This document shows positions 35,907 to 45,567 of a DNA stretch of 64,000 nt, one piece after another; within the stretch, counting starts at the first letter, position 1, and the number at the start of each line of letters is the position of its first letter. The stretch is from assembly GCF_003932845.1 (NCBI RefSeq), contig NZ_RQZH01000008.1, positions 1-64,000 of the forward strand, read 5' to 3'. The notes below the pieces were generated by a model. That model searched no databases and had not been told where the DNA came from. It saw only the letters and a list, made by a program, of their open reading frames with translations. The position numbers and the translations under genes were made by a program. The DNA comes from Prevotella sp. OH937_COT-195 (lineage in GTDB: Bacteria; Bacteroidota; Bacteroidia; Bacteroidales; Bacteroidaceae).

Positions 35907-37238
35907 TTAAAGCAACTCACATTTCAGAGCCGATCCGTTGTGATTAAAATCACCTAATCTTACTCTGACAAGTTGGTTGTCAAGTTCTTCGCTCGCAAAC
36001 TTCGGAGGAAGTTCTACACGAATATAATTGCGCGTGAAACCGTGCATAAACTTGCCTCTTGCCGCTTTCTCCAAAAGTATTTCTGCCTCGGAACCGATAT
36101 ATTTCTCATAGAAAGAATGCGTTTTACTTTCCGACAATCCCAGTAAAATCGCTGAACGCGCTTTCTTTTCCTTGTCGCTTACCACATGCTGTATCTTAAG
36201 TGCAGCCGTACCGGGACGCTCGGAATATGGGAATACATGAAGTTGTGTGACATCAAGTTTCTCAAGCAATCGGTAACATTCCTCGAATCTTTCCTGCGTT
36301 TCACCTCTCGTGCCAACCATTACATCAACCCCTATGAACGCATCCGGCATATACTCCTTTATGAGATTTATCTTATGTGCAAACAATGAAGAATCGTATC
36401 GGCGGTGCATAAGTCGCAACACTTCATCGCTGCCGCTCTGCAACGGTATATGGAAATGCGGCATGAAACATTTGCTGCCGGCACAAAATGCGACAATATC
36501 GTCAGTGAGAAGATTTGGCTCTATACTGCTGATACGATACCTCTTTACTCCATCAATTTCATCCAATGCTTTGAGCAAATCAAGAAAACTATCGCCTGTC
36601 GTCTTTCCGAAATCACCGATATTGACTCCCGTAAGGACTATCTCTTTACCTCCCTCACTAACAGCCTGTTTCACCTGCCCTACAAGAAAGTCGATGGAAG
36701 GATTCCTGCTGAAACCTCTCGCAAACGGAATGGTGCAATATGTGCAAAAATAATCACATCCGTCCTGAACCTTAAGGAAATATCTCGTGCGGTTTCCCTT
36801 TGAGCAGGAAGGGGCAAACGATACAATATCCTTTGTCCTCTCCATTCGGTGCACAACACCTTCCGACTTACTCCCCCACTCTTCTGAAAGGAACTGAACC
36901 AAACTCGCTTTCTCGTTACTTCCCAACACAAGACTCACACCGGGTATCTTCGCCACATCATTGGCAGCCAACTGAGCATAGCAACCGGTCACAACGATAA
37001 AAGCATCAGGATTTTCTTTGACCAAACGGTGTATTGCCTGTCTGCATTTATGGTCGGCAACTTCAGTAACGCTACATGTATTTATCAAACAAATATCGGC
37101 TTTCTCGTCTTTATTGGCAACCCGGACACCCATTCCTTGCAACATCTGACCAAAAGTGGAAGTCTCCGAAAAGTTCAACTTGCAACCCAACGTAATATAT
37201 TTGGCAGTCTTATTTTGAAATACGGAACTATCTATCAT
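35907..37238 (-). CDS. mtaB: tRNA t6A37 methylthiotransferase
   Basis: Radical-SAM enzyme adding a methylthio group to N6-threonylcarbamoyladenosine at position 37 of ANN-reading tRNAs. The 443-residue protein has the N-terminal MTTase domain with three cysteines (GCKLN, INTCSV, VTGCYA), the radical-SAM CxxxCxxC motif in GCDYFCTYCTIP, and a C-terminal TRAM domain. GCKLN, instead of the GCQMN of MiaB, marks the MtaB type. Confidence 0.93.
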   Translation of the reverse strand: MIDSSVFQNKTAKYITLGCKLNFSETSTFGQMLQGMGVRVANKDEKADICLINTCSVTEVADHKCRQAIHRLVKENPDAFIVVTGCYAQLAANDVAKIPGVSLVLGSNEKASLVQFLSEEWGSKSEGVVHRMERTKDIVSFAPSCSKGNRTRYFLKVQDGCDYFCTYCTIPFARGFSRNPSIDFLVGQVKQAVSEGGKEIVLTGVNIGDFGKTTGDSFLDLLKALDEIDGVKRYRISSIEPNLLTDDIVAFCAGSKCFMPHFHIPLQSGSDEVLRLMHRRYDSSLFAHKINLIKEYMPDAFIGVDVMVGTRGETQERFEECYRLLEKLDVTQLHVFPYSERPGTAALKIQHVVSDKEKKARSAILLGLSESKTHSFYEKYIGSEAEILLEKAARGKFMHGFTRNYIRVELPPKFASEELDNQLVRVRLGDFNHNGSALKCELL

Positions 37239-37286
37239 ATACCTTAATTATATATACATAAGCAAAGAAAAAATCCTTTACGTCTG

Positions 37287-37294
37287 CAAAGGTA
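37287..37294 (-). promoter_or_regulatory. -7 element of the mtaB unit
   Basis: Minus-strand TACCTTTG (37294-37287), 48 nt before the mtaB ATG. The -33 position has no clear TTTG. Confidence 0.5.
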
Positions 37295-37462
37295 CGAAAT
37301 AATGTCTAAAAAACGATTATTTGGTAATACAAGTTAAGCCAATAAAAAGATTAACATTTATTTAGTATTTACAAGCAGCTAATTATCAAGTCATTATAAA
37401 AAAGTTACAAGATAATCATAAAAAAGTTCACAAAAAAAGAGACAACGTATTAAAAAAATGCT

Positions 37463-37470
37463 TACCTTTG
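37463..37470 (+). promoter_or_regulatory. -7 element of the small lipoprotein gene
   Basis: TACCTTTG, an exact match, 51 nt before the ATG at 37522. The surrounding 37239-37462 is AT-rich and shows nothing else. Confidence 0.55.
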
Positions 37471-37521
37471 CATCGTTTTAATAAACAAATGATTGTTTTA
37501 CAGATTTAAAAAGCAAAGAAA

Positions 37522-37695
37522 ATGAAAAAGTTAGTTTTAATGTTCGCAGCTATTGCAGCTATCTCATTTGCATCTTGTGATCAGAAAGCAAAGCAGGAGA
37601 CACCCATGGCAGACTCTACTGCAATGAATGACTCTGCAATGACTGATTCTGTCCAGACTCCCGCAGATAGCACACAGAACGATTCTGTTAAGTAA
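37522..37695 (+). CDS. 57-residue lipoprotein
   Basis: A tiny lipoprotein. MKKLVLMFAAIAAISFASC is a clear signal peptide with lipobox FASC (Cys19). The mature 39 residues are polar, with repeated DS and Thr/Gln units (MADSTAMNDSAMTDSV) and no fold-forming hydrophobics. It has its own -7 box and a good terminator, so it is a real, probably abundant transcript. Similar tiny Ser/Asp/Thr-rich lipoproteins are common in Bacteroidetes; their function is unknown. Confidence 0.85.
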   Translation: MKKLVLMFAAIAAISFASCDQKAKQETPMADSTAMNDSAMTDSVQTPADSTQNDSVK

Positions 37696-37998
37696 ATAGT
37701 GCTCTGAACAAAAAGCAAAGAAAATTGCCGCCGGACTCTTTGAGTTTGGCGGTTTTCTTTTATAACAGTCTGTTAATTTGACAAAGTTTGTTTAACATAA
37801 CACGTTTAAAACAAACCATATAGTTAAATTATTCTAAAATGCCGGCATATAAGAACATTGTAGAACAAAGACTTATAGTATAATAATGTCGTTTGAAATC
37901 TTTTTTGTAATTTTGCACTCGCTTTGCGGTTTTTCCGTTCAGCATATATTAATTCACATAAAGTCTAACTTTATTAACAACAACTTTAATTATTTTTT
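37696..37998 (+). other. 303-nt intergenic region before rpsA
   Basis: Contains the lipoprotein terminator (37719-37761) and, near the end, TAATTTTG at 37908-37915, a -7 box 84 nt before the rpsA start. TTTG at 37892-37895 is too close to be its -33. Nothing else is recognised. Confidence 0.55.
37719..37761 (+). terminator. Terminator of the small lipoprotein gene
   Basis: CCGCC (37728-37732) pairs with GGCGG (37748-37752), and inside it ACTC with GAGT. AAAGAAAA before and TTTTCTTTT after complete a classic intrinsic terminator. Confidence 0.85.
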
Positions 37999-39777
37999 AT
38001 GTCAAATTTAAAGAACGTTCAGCCATTGGAAGATTTCAATTGGGAAGAATTCGAGAATGGCAAAAGTTCAAATGTAAGCAAACAAGAACTTGAAAAGGCT
38101 TACGACGAAACCCTCAACAAGGTTTCAGAACATCAAGTTGTTAATGGAAAGGTTATCTCCATTGACAAAAAAGAAGTTATCGTAAACATTGGTTACAAGA
38201 GCGACGGTATCATTTCAGCCAGCGAATTCCGTTACAATCCGGATTTGAAGGTTGGAGACATCGTAGAGGTTTACGTTGACAACCAAGAAGATCGCAAAGG
38301 TCAGTTGTTGCTTTCGCACAAAAAAGCCCGCATCAGCAAGAGTTGGGAGCGTGTTAATGCAGCACTTGACAACAACGAAATCATTCAGGGCTACGTGAAA
38401 TGCCGCACAAAGGGCGGTATGATCGTAGATGTATTTGGCATCGAGGCATTCTTGCCGGGAAGCCAGATTGACGTTCATCCTATACGCGACTATGACGTAT
38501 TCGTAGGCAAGACCATGGAATTCAAGGTTGTGAAAATCAATCAGGAATACCGCAACGTCGTAGTTTCGCACAAAGCACTCATAGAAGCAGAACTTGAGGC
38601 ACAGAAGAAAGAAATCATCAGCAAACTCGAAAAGGGTCAGATACTTGAAGGAACTGTCAAAAACATCACATCTTACGGTGTATTCGTTGACCTCGGAGGT
38701 GTTGACGGACTCATTCACATTACCGACCTTTCATGGGGTCGCGTAAGCGATCCGCACGAAGTTGTATCGTTCGAGGAGAAGATAAAGGTAGTAATACTCG
38801 ATTTCGACGATGAGAAGAAACGCATCGCACTCGGCATGAAACAACTCTATCCGCACCCATGGGATGCACTCAGCGCAGATTTGAAAGTGGGCGACCACGT
38901 TAACGGCAAGGTTGTCGTAATGGCAGACTATGGTGCTTTCGTAGAGATTGCCCCCGGCGTAGAAGGTCTTATCCACGTATCAGAAATGTCATGGAGTCAG
39001 CACTTGCGCAGCGCACAAGAGTTCATGCAAGTTGGAGACGAGGTAGAGGCAGTTATCCTCACACTCGACCGCGAGGAGCGCAAAATGTCTCTCGGTATCA
39101 AGCAACTCAAAGAAGACCCATGGGAAACCATTGAAGTCAAATACCCTGTTGGCAGCAAACACACAGCCAAGGTACGCAATTTCACCAATTTCGGTATCTT
39201 TGTTGAACTTGAAGAAGGTGTTGACGGACTTATCCATATCAGCGACCTCTCTTGGACAAAGAAAGTCAAGCACCCGTCAGAGTTTACTCAAGTAGGTGCA
39301 GAAATCGATGTTATCGTTCTCGAGATAGACAAGGAGAACCGTCGTCTTTCGCTCGGTCACAAGCAACTCGAAGACAATCCTTGGGATACATACGAGACTC
39401 TTTACACACCGGGATCAACACACACCGGTAAGATTACCGAAGTCATAGACCGTGGTGCAGTCATCGCACTGAACGAAGGTGGTGAAGGTTTCGCCACTCC
39501 GAAACATCTCATAAAGGAAGACGGCTCACAAGCTCAACTTGGCGAAGAACTTGAATTCAAGGTAATTGAATTTGTGAAGGAAACCAAGCGTATAATTCTT
39601 TCTCACAGTCGTACGTTCGAAGACGTTAAGGAAGATGCCAAGAAAGCGGCACGCAAGGCACGCACTCCAAAGAAAGAAGAGGCTGCTTCTGCTATCAACA
39701 ATGTCGCAGCAAGCACTACACTCGGAGACATCGCAGGACTTGCAGAATTGAAAGCAAAACTTGAGAAGGACGAATAA
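37999..39777 (+). CDS. rpsA: 30S ribosomal protein S1
   Basis: RNA-binding ribosomal protein that recruits mRNA. The 592-residue protein has six S1 domains; the middle ones are the clearest (YGVFVDLGGVDGLIHITDLS near 233, YGAFVEIAPGVEGLIHVSEM near 313, FGIFVELEEGVDGLIHISDL near 396). The tail after residue 540 is Lys/Ala-rich. In Bacteroidetes, where Shine-Dalgarno sequences are rarely used, S1 is expected to matter for start-site selection. Confidence 0.96.
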   Translation: MSNLKNVQPLEDFNWEEFENGKSSNVSKQELEKAYDETLNKVSEHQVVNGKVISIDKKEVIVNIGYKSDGIISASEFRYNPDLKVGDIVEVYVDNQEDRKGQLLLSHKKARISKSWERVNAALDNNEIIQGYVKCRTKGGMIVDVFGIEAFLPGSQIDVHPIRDYDVFVGKTMEFKVVKINQEYRNVVVSHKALIEAELEAQKKEIISKLEKGQILEGTVKNITSYGVFVDLGGVDGLIHITDLSWGRVSDPHEVVSFEEKIKVVILDFDDEKKRIALGMKQLYPHPWDALSADLKVGDHVNGKVVVMADYGAFVEIAPGVEGLIHVSEMSWSQHLRSAQEFMQVGDEVEAVILTLDREERKMSLGIKQLKEDPWETIEVKYPVGSKHTAKVRNFTNFGIFVELEEGVDGLIHISDLSWTKKVKHPSEFTQVGAEIDVIVLEIDKENRRLSLGHKQLEDNPWDTYETLYTPGSTHTGKITEVIDRGAVIALNEGGEGFATPKHLIKEDGSQAQLGEELEFKVIEFVKETKRIILSHSRTFEDVKEDAKKAARKARTPKKEEAASAINNVAASTTLGDIAGLAELKAKLEKDE

Positions 39778-39795
39778 AACAAATAACGTTCAATG

Positions 39796-39846
39796 AAATG
39801 TTTTGCCCCATGGCCGGATAATCCCGGTCATGGGGTTTAAACATTC
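39796..39846 (+). terminator. Terminator of rpsA
   Basis: A long stem of about 20 bp: ATGTTTTGCCCCATGGCCGG starting at 39798 pairs with the segment ending at 39844. Confidence 0.75.
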
Positions 39847-39949
39847 TCTAATATTCACATCAGCAAACAGACCAATTTGAAATAATCAATCGACAGTTAA
39901 AAAAGAATAAATAACTCATATTCAGAGTACAACTTAATGATATTTTTCC

Positions 39950-39957
39950 TAATTTTG
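39950..39957 (+). promoter_or_regulatory. -7 element of rpoD
   Basis: TAATTTTG, an exact match, 73 nt before the ATG. No clear -33 box. Confidence 0.5.
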
Positions 39958-40030
39958 CAATGTTTTTCGCCAAGCATTGGCCATTTATTTTGACTGTCAA
40001 TGATTCAAATATATTAAGGGATAATAGGAC

Positions 40031-40903
40031 ATGAGACAACTAAAGATTCAAAAGAGTATTACGAACCGTTTGAGTGAGGCACTTGACAAGTACCTTGTTG
40101 AAATTGGGCGTGCTCCGCTTATTTCAATCGATGAAGAAATCGAACTTGCACAGAAGATAAAAAAAGGTGGGCGTGAAGGAGAGAAAGCAAAAGACAAGTT
40201 AGTGACTGCCAACTTGCGCTTTGTTGTTTCGGTCGCAAAACAATACCAACACCAAGGACTGACACTTACCGACCTTATAAACGAAGGCAATATCGGGTTG
40301 ATAAAAGCAGCCCAGAAATTTGACGAAACACGCGGATTCAAATTCATATCGTATGCCGTATGGTGGATTCGCCAAAGTATTCTGCAAGCCATTGCCGAAC
40401 AAAGTCGCATAGTAAGACTGCCATTAAACCAAGTAGGCTCTCTCAGTAAGATAAACCACGAAATCAACAAATTCGAGCAACAGAACCAACGTCACCCGTC
40501 TATAGCGGAACTTTCAGAAAAAACCAATATCGACGAGGAGAAAATCGGACAGAGTCTTGCTGCCGACGGACATCATGTAAGCATCGATGCTCCTTTCCAA
40601 GATGGCGAAGACAACTGCATGCTCGATGTCATGGCAAGTGGAGATGACAGCCGCACAGACCGCTATGTCGACCATGAATCGATGGCTCAAGAACTCGAAA
40701 CAGTACTCACCAAAGTGCTGAAAGACAGAGAGATAACCATTATCCGCGAATGTTTCGGTATCGGATGTCCGGAGAAAGGACTTGAAGAGATCGGGGATCA
40801 ACTCGGACTTACCCGTGAACGTGTACGCCAAATACGGGAAAAGAGCATTGCCAAACTTCGTGACAGCGGTAATGCCAAAATTCTGATGAAATATCTCGGA
40901 TAA
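40031..40903 (+). CDS. rpoD: Primary sigma factor, Bacteroidetes type
   Basis: The 290-residue sigma-70 factor has regions 1.2 to 4.2 but no region 1.1, the form of the primary sigma factor in Bacteroidetes. Region 2 is very conserved (NLRFVVSVAKQYQHQGLTLT, FKFISYAVWWIRQSI), region 3 follows (RIVRLPLNQVGSL), and the region 4.2 HTH is GLTRERVRQIREKSIAKLR. It should read the TTTG/TAnnTTTG promoters seen throughout this window. It is a single-gene unit. Confidence 0.95.
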   Translation: MRQLKIQKSITNRLSEALDKYLVEIGRAPLISIDEEIELAQKIKKGGREGEKAKDKLVTANLRFVVSVAKQYQHQGLTLTDLINEGNIGLIKAAQKFDETRGFKFISYAVWWIRQSILQAIAEQSRIVRLPLNQVGSLSKINHEINKFEQQNQRHPSIAELSEKTNIDEEKIGQSLAADGHHVSIDAPFQDGEDNCMLDVMASGDDSRTDRYVDHESMAQELETVLTKVLKDREITIIRECFGIGCPEKGLEEIGDQLGLTRERVRQIREKSIAKLRDSGNAKILMKYLG

Positions 40904-40915
40904 CATATTACATAA

Positions 40916-40963
40916 ACACACAAAGGCTGCATGTACGTTGACATGCAGCCTTTGTGTGTTTTA
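40916..40963. terminator. Terminator between convergent rpoD and ZIP genes
   Basis: A perfect stem of 19-20 bp (40916-40934 and 40941-40959) with a 6-nt loop, followed by TTTTA. Confidence 0.85.
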
Positions 40964-40977
40964 TATCGCATTGACGA

Positions 40978-41757
40978 TTACGACAATATAACATCAAGCA
41001 CCATCATAAGCACAAACCCAACGGAAAAACCTATCGTACCAAGATTGCTGTGGGAACCCTCGGAGGCCTCCGGTATAAGTTCTTCTACCACGACAAAAAA
41101 CATTGCACCTGCGGCAAATGCCAAAAGGTAAGGCAATATCGGGGTCATTATCGATGCCAAAAGGATTACCAATACGGCACCGACAGGCTCCACTACCCCG
41201 CTCAGACTGCCTATCACGAACGAACGTAACCGACTGTTCCCCTCTGCTCTCATGGGCATAGATATAATCGCTCCTTCCGGAACATTCTGTATTGCTATTC
41301 CCAAAGACATTGCCAATGCCGCGGCAGTTGAAATACCAATACCTTCCTGCAACGAACCGGCAATGACAACTCCGACAGCCATGCCTTCAGGAAGATTATG
41401 TATCGTAACGGCAAGAGACAACATCGTAGTGCGGGAAAGACGAGATTTCGGCCCTTCAGGAGTATTCGAATCGATATGCAAATGAGGGGTAACATAATCT
41501 ATCACAAGCAGAAAGACAATACCAAAAGTGAAACCGAGTGCTGCGGGAAGTACTGCCCATTTGCCATCACTTTCAGACATTTCCATAGCCGGAATAATCA
41601 ACGACCAAATCGATGCTGCCACCATAACTCCGGAAGCAAAGCCAAGCAAAGATTTCTGTACCAACACGGGCATCTCCCTTTTCATAAAAAAGACAAATGC
41701 CGAACCGAGCATAGTGCCCAATAAAGGTATCAACAATCCTATTAGCATTCCATACAT
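40978..41757 (-). CDS. ZIP-family metal transporter (ZupT-like)
   Basis: Imports divalent metals, zinc being most likely. The 259-residue protein has eight hydrophobic segments and both ZIP metal-site motifs: HNLPEG in TM4 and QNVPEG in TM5, where ZIPs such as ZupT carry NxxPEG. The loop between TM3 and TM4 is short and has HLH. ATG 41748 (MLIGLL) is an alternative start. Confidence 0.92.
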   Translation of the reverse strand: MYGMLIGLLIPLLGTMLGSAFVFFMKREMPVLVQKSLLGFASGVMVAASIWSLIIPAMEMSESDGKWAVLPAALGFTFGIVFLLVIDYVTPHLHIDSNTPEGPKSRLSRTTMLSLAVTIHNLPEGMAVGVVIAGSLQEGIGISTAAALAMSLGIAIQNVPEGAIISMPMRAEGNSRLRSFVIGSLSGVVEPVGAVLVILLASIMTPILPYLLAFAAGAMFFVVVEELIPEASEGSHSNLGTIGFSVGFVLMMVLDVILS

Positions 41758-41777
41758 AAAACAAATATTTTAGGTTA

Positions 41778-41785
41778 CAAAATTA
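41778..41785 (-). promoter_or_regulatory. -7 element of the ZIP gene
   Basis: Minus-strand TAATTTTG (41785-41778), 20 nt before the ATG; the nearest TTTG (41805-41802) is slightly too close at 16 nt. Confidence 0.45.
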
Positions 41786-41823
41786 ATGAAATATATGGAA
41801 ACAAAAGAAAAACAGCAGAATAT

Positions 41824-42021
41824 TTTAACCCAAATCGGTCATTACCTCAACCGATTTTGTTCGATTGTTGAGCAGATGTGCAGCCGTTTCATTGAGGGCA
41901 TAGCGGGCTGCGTCGAGATGAAACAGTTTCGCAGATGTCAGCAAGCGGACTAAACAGTTGGGAAGCGTAACGACAATAGAAAATCTAAGCAAATGCGGTC
42001 TAATGACCGATTGGGGTTTAA
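41824..42021. repeat. Palindromic repeat, copy 4, with a 150-nt core
   Basis: Outer arms 41824-41844 and 41999-42021 match the family ends. Unlike copy 2 they enclose about 150 nt. This core opens with its own hairpin (CTCAACCGA, TTTTGT loop, TCGATTGTTGAG). It then contains GCAGCC (41880-41885) pairing with GGCTGC (41906-41911) and GTTTCAT (41886-41892) pairing with ATGAAAC (41918-41924), an interlocked arrangement. The core is visibly richer in G and C than the flanks. The rest of 41758-42164 holds only the ZIP promoter and the gapA terminator. Confidence 0.75.
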
Positions 42022-42090
42022 CCGTATTCCTTAAATACAATATATGTGAAACCGTAAACAATGAAAAATACAACAACATAACAAGACAAC

Positions 42091-42140
42091 AAAAATCGTC
42101 ACACAAACAAGCAATTAAGCCTGTTCGTGTGACGATTTTT
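42091..42140. terminator. Terminator of gapA
   Basis: AAAAATCGTCACAC (42091-42104) pairs exactly with GTGTGACGATTTTT (42127-42140), 25 nt after the gapA stop on the minus strand. Confidence 0.8.
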
Positions 42141-42164
42141 ATTCTATGTGATAAGTCTGAGGAT

Positions 42165-43499
<1,335 letters not shown>

Positions 43500-43922
43500 A
43501 TGGGATTTATAAAAGAGTTCAAAGAGTTTGCCATGAGGGGCAATGTAATGGACATGGCGGTGGGTGTCATCATCGGAGGTGCATTCGGCAAGATTGTCAC
43601 GTCTCTCGTTGACCACATAATAATGCCGCTTGTGGGACTTGCAACCGGCGGTGTCAATTTCAATGACATGTTCGTAAATTTAAGCGACGAGAAAGTAAAT
43701 TCGCTTGCAGAAGCCACAGAAAAGGGTGTTGCGGTATTTGCGTATGGAGCTTTCGTTCAGAGCATAATAGATTTCCTCATAATCGCATTCTGCATTTTCT
43801 TGATGATTAAAGCAATGAACAAACTCAGCAAGAAAAAAGAACCGGAGCCGGAAACCGCACCGGAACCATCTGCCGAGGAGAAACTTCTCACGGAAATACG
43901 CGACTTGATTAAAAACAAATAA
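43500..43922 (+). CDS. mscL: Large-conductance mechanosensitive channel
   Basis: Homopentameric inner-membrane emergency valve that opens on osmotic downshock. The 140-residue protein has the MscL N terminus ([30 protein letters not shown]), TM1 near 15-45, a periplasmic loop, TM2 near 78-102, and an acidic-basic cytoplasmic helix at the end. It ends at a terminator. Confidence 0.94.
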   Translation: MGFIKEFKEFAMRGNVMDMAVGVIIGGAFGKIVTSLVDHIIMPLVGLATGGVNFNDMFVNLSDEKVNSLAEATEKGVAVFAYGAFVQSIIDFLIIAFCIFLMIKAMNKLSKKKEPEPETAPEPSAEEKLLTEIRDLIKNK

Positions 43923-43947
43923 TTTTACACATAGGTAATTAAAATGA

Positions 43948-43985
43948 CCGAAACCGTGCCGTGAGACATGGTTTCGGATTTTTTA
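43948..43985 (+). terminator. Terminator of mscL
   Basis: CCGAAACC (43948-43955) pairs with GGTTTCGG (43970-43977), followed by ATTTTTTAT. Confidence 0.85.
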
Positions 43986-44027
43986 TACGACATAATGCCT
44001 TACATGAAATATGATGCAGCAAATCAA

Positions 44028-44110
44028 AACAGGCGGTTTTGCCGACCAATATCGCCCAAATCGCAAAGCAAATTCGCCTAAATTGAAGAGCGATACCGCC
44101 TAATTTACAA
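44028..44110. repeat. Degenerate AAAACAGGCG/CGCC repeat stretch
   Basis: AAAACAGGCGGTTTTG near 44028 is followed by several spaced CGCC(C/T)AAAT words (ATCGCCCAAATCG, TTCGCCTAAATTG, ACCGCCTAATTT). It resembles the clearer elements at 23746-23802 and 58661-58725. Confidence 0.5.
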
Positions 44111-44459
44111 TGTAGGAACATTTCGAAGACGGAACGATACATTTGCAAAAACGATGTAACAGACATGTATTCAGATTCAATTGCCGGTATGTTCACGTTT
44201 GTCTTTCTGCGGATACGTTATATGCAATAAAGAGTGTGGCATGCCGTACAATCCACGACAGCCGGCAAAATGACGAAAAAGAAACGTTAATACAGAAATA
44301 AAATGGAAGCAGGCAAAACCGCATACGACACATAAGATTTATTTTGAACATACGACTTAACATGTAGTGCAACAACCACAAAACACCGCATTGCACCATC
44401 TTGTGCCGCCATTGTTTAATGATAAAACGTCCTTTAATGTTTTTTCATATCAAATAAAG

Positions 44460-44489
44460 TTTGCATGATAAATATTTTTTGTATATTTG
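44460..44489 (+). promoter_or_regulatory. Promoter of the lplA-gcv operon
   Basis: TTTG at 44460-44463, an 18-nt spacer and TATATTTG at 44482-44489, 45 nt before the lplA ATG at 44535. The in-frame TTG at 44487 lies inside the box and is not the start. Confidence 0.65.
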
Positions 44490-44534
44490 CAAACGCAAAT
44501 CTATGATTACGAAAAACGACCCAGAACAGCCGGA

Positions 44535-45512
44535 ATGGTATATATAGAACTTCCAAGCAAGAAAGAACGCAAAACGAGTTTCTACCTTGCCATGGAAGAA
44601 TATGTTGCAAGAGAAGTTGAGGTACGCGACGCTTTCTTCATCTGGCAGGTTGCGCCTTCTGTGATTTTCGGGAGAAACCAGTCGATAGAAAACGAGGTCA
44701 ACACCGAATATTGCCGAGACAACGGCGTGCAAATGTTCAGAAGGAAAAGCGGCGGAGGTTGCATATATGCCGACAAGGACAACATGATGCTCTCGTTCGT
44801 GACAAGCAGCAACCACGTCGGTCTCACTTACAACAGATACATAATGATGGTTGTAGGTGCGTTGCACGGCATCGGAATACCCGTAACGGCAGACAGGCGG
44901 AACGATATTCTGATAGACGGGTGCAAGGTAAGCGGCAGCGCATTCTACCACATACAAGGAAGAAGCGTAGTACACGGCACCTTGCTATACGATACGGACA
45001 TGCGAAACATGACGGAAAGTATAACCCCAAAAGGCAAAAAGCCGGAGAGCAAAGGGGTGAAAAGCACGAGAAGTCGCATAACGTTGCTGAAACATCATAC
45101 CACGATGAGTATCGAAGAAGTGCGAAAATCGATAATCGAAAGTATATGCGACTCAACAAAGACGCTTACCGCCGATGATGTGAAAAAGATAGAGGAAATT
45201 GAAAAGGAATATCTGGGCGACGGGTTTATTTACGGGAAAAATCCCGAATACAGGATAAAACTCGAACACAAGATTGGAGACAAGGGCAAGATAGAGGCAA
45301 GAATGACTGTTAAAAACGATATAATAAAAGACATCGACCTTAAAAGCGACTTCTTCGTCTCGGACTGCACTGACGCAATAAGGAACTCGTTGAGAGGAAT
45401 ACCGCTGAATCGTGAAAGAATAACGGATGCCCTGGCAGACAACGGCGGCGAAATTAATGTTAACACTTACAAGGAATACATTGCCGATGCAATAATGAGC
45501 ATCAAGTGTTGA
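44535..45512 (+). CDS. lplA: Lipoate-protein ligase A
   Basis: Attaches scavenged lipoate to the lysine of lipoyl domains by way of lipoyl-AMP. The 325-residue protein has the catalytic domain (RNQSIENEVN, FRRKSGGGCIYAD, DILIDGCKVSGSAFYH with the conserved Lys) and the C-terminal accessory domain of LplA. It opens the glycine cleavage operon, 55 nt before gcvT, so its partner is most likely the GcvH encoded two genes downstream. Confidence 0.93.
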   Translation: MVYIELPSKKERKTSFYLAMEEYVAREVEVRDAFFIWQVAPSVIFGRNQSIENEVNTEYCRDNGVQMFRRKSGGGCIYADKDNMMLSFVTSSNHVGLTYNRYIMMVVGALHGIGIPVTADRRNDILIDGCKVSGSAFYHIQGRSVVHGTLLYDTDMRNMTESITPKGKKPESKGVKSTRSRITLLKHHTTMSIEEVRKSIIESICDSTKTLTADDVKKIEEIEKEYLGDGFIYGKNPEYRIKLEHKIGDKGKIEARMTVKNDIIKDIDLKSDFFVSDCTDAIRNSLRGIPLNRERITDALADNGGEINVNTYKEYIADAIMSIKC

Positions 45513-45567
45513 TGACAAACAATAGATAAACCGGGAACAAACTTTTTATAAAAATATTTTAATCAAA

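Larger units (their letters stand above)
43923..44534. other. 612-nt intergenic region between mscL and lplA
   Basis: Holds the mscL terminator, the CGCC-rich repeat stretch at 44028-44110 and the lplA promoter. I see no glycine riboswitch and no small gene; frames on the minus strand here look spurious (hydrophobic, Cys-rich, no family pattern). Confidence 0.55.

Noticed and set aside
41825..42106. A 93-codon minus-strand frame across palindromic repeat copy 4
   Set aside because: It reads through both repeat arms and the core, has no start context and no recognisable family; the repeat structure explains the openness of the frame.
43923..44534. A glycine riboswitch before the gcv operon
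   Set aside because: I found no tandem aptamer motif in the interval; the CGCC-rich stretch belongs to a repeat family seen elsewhere.
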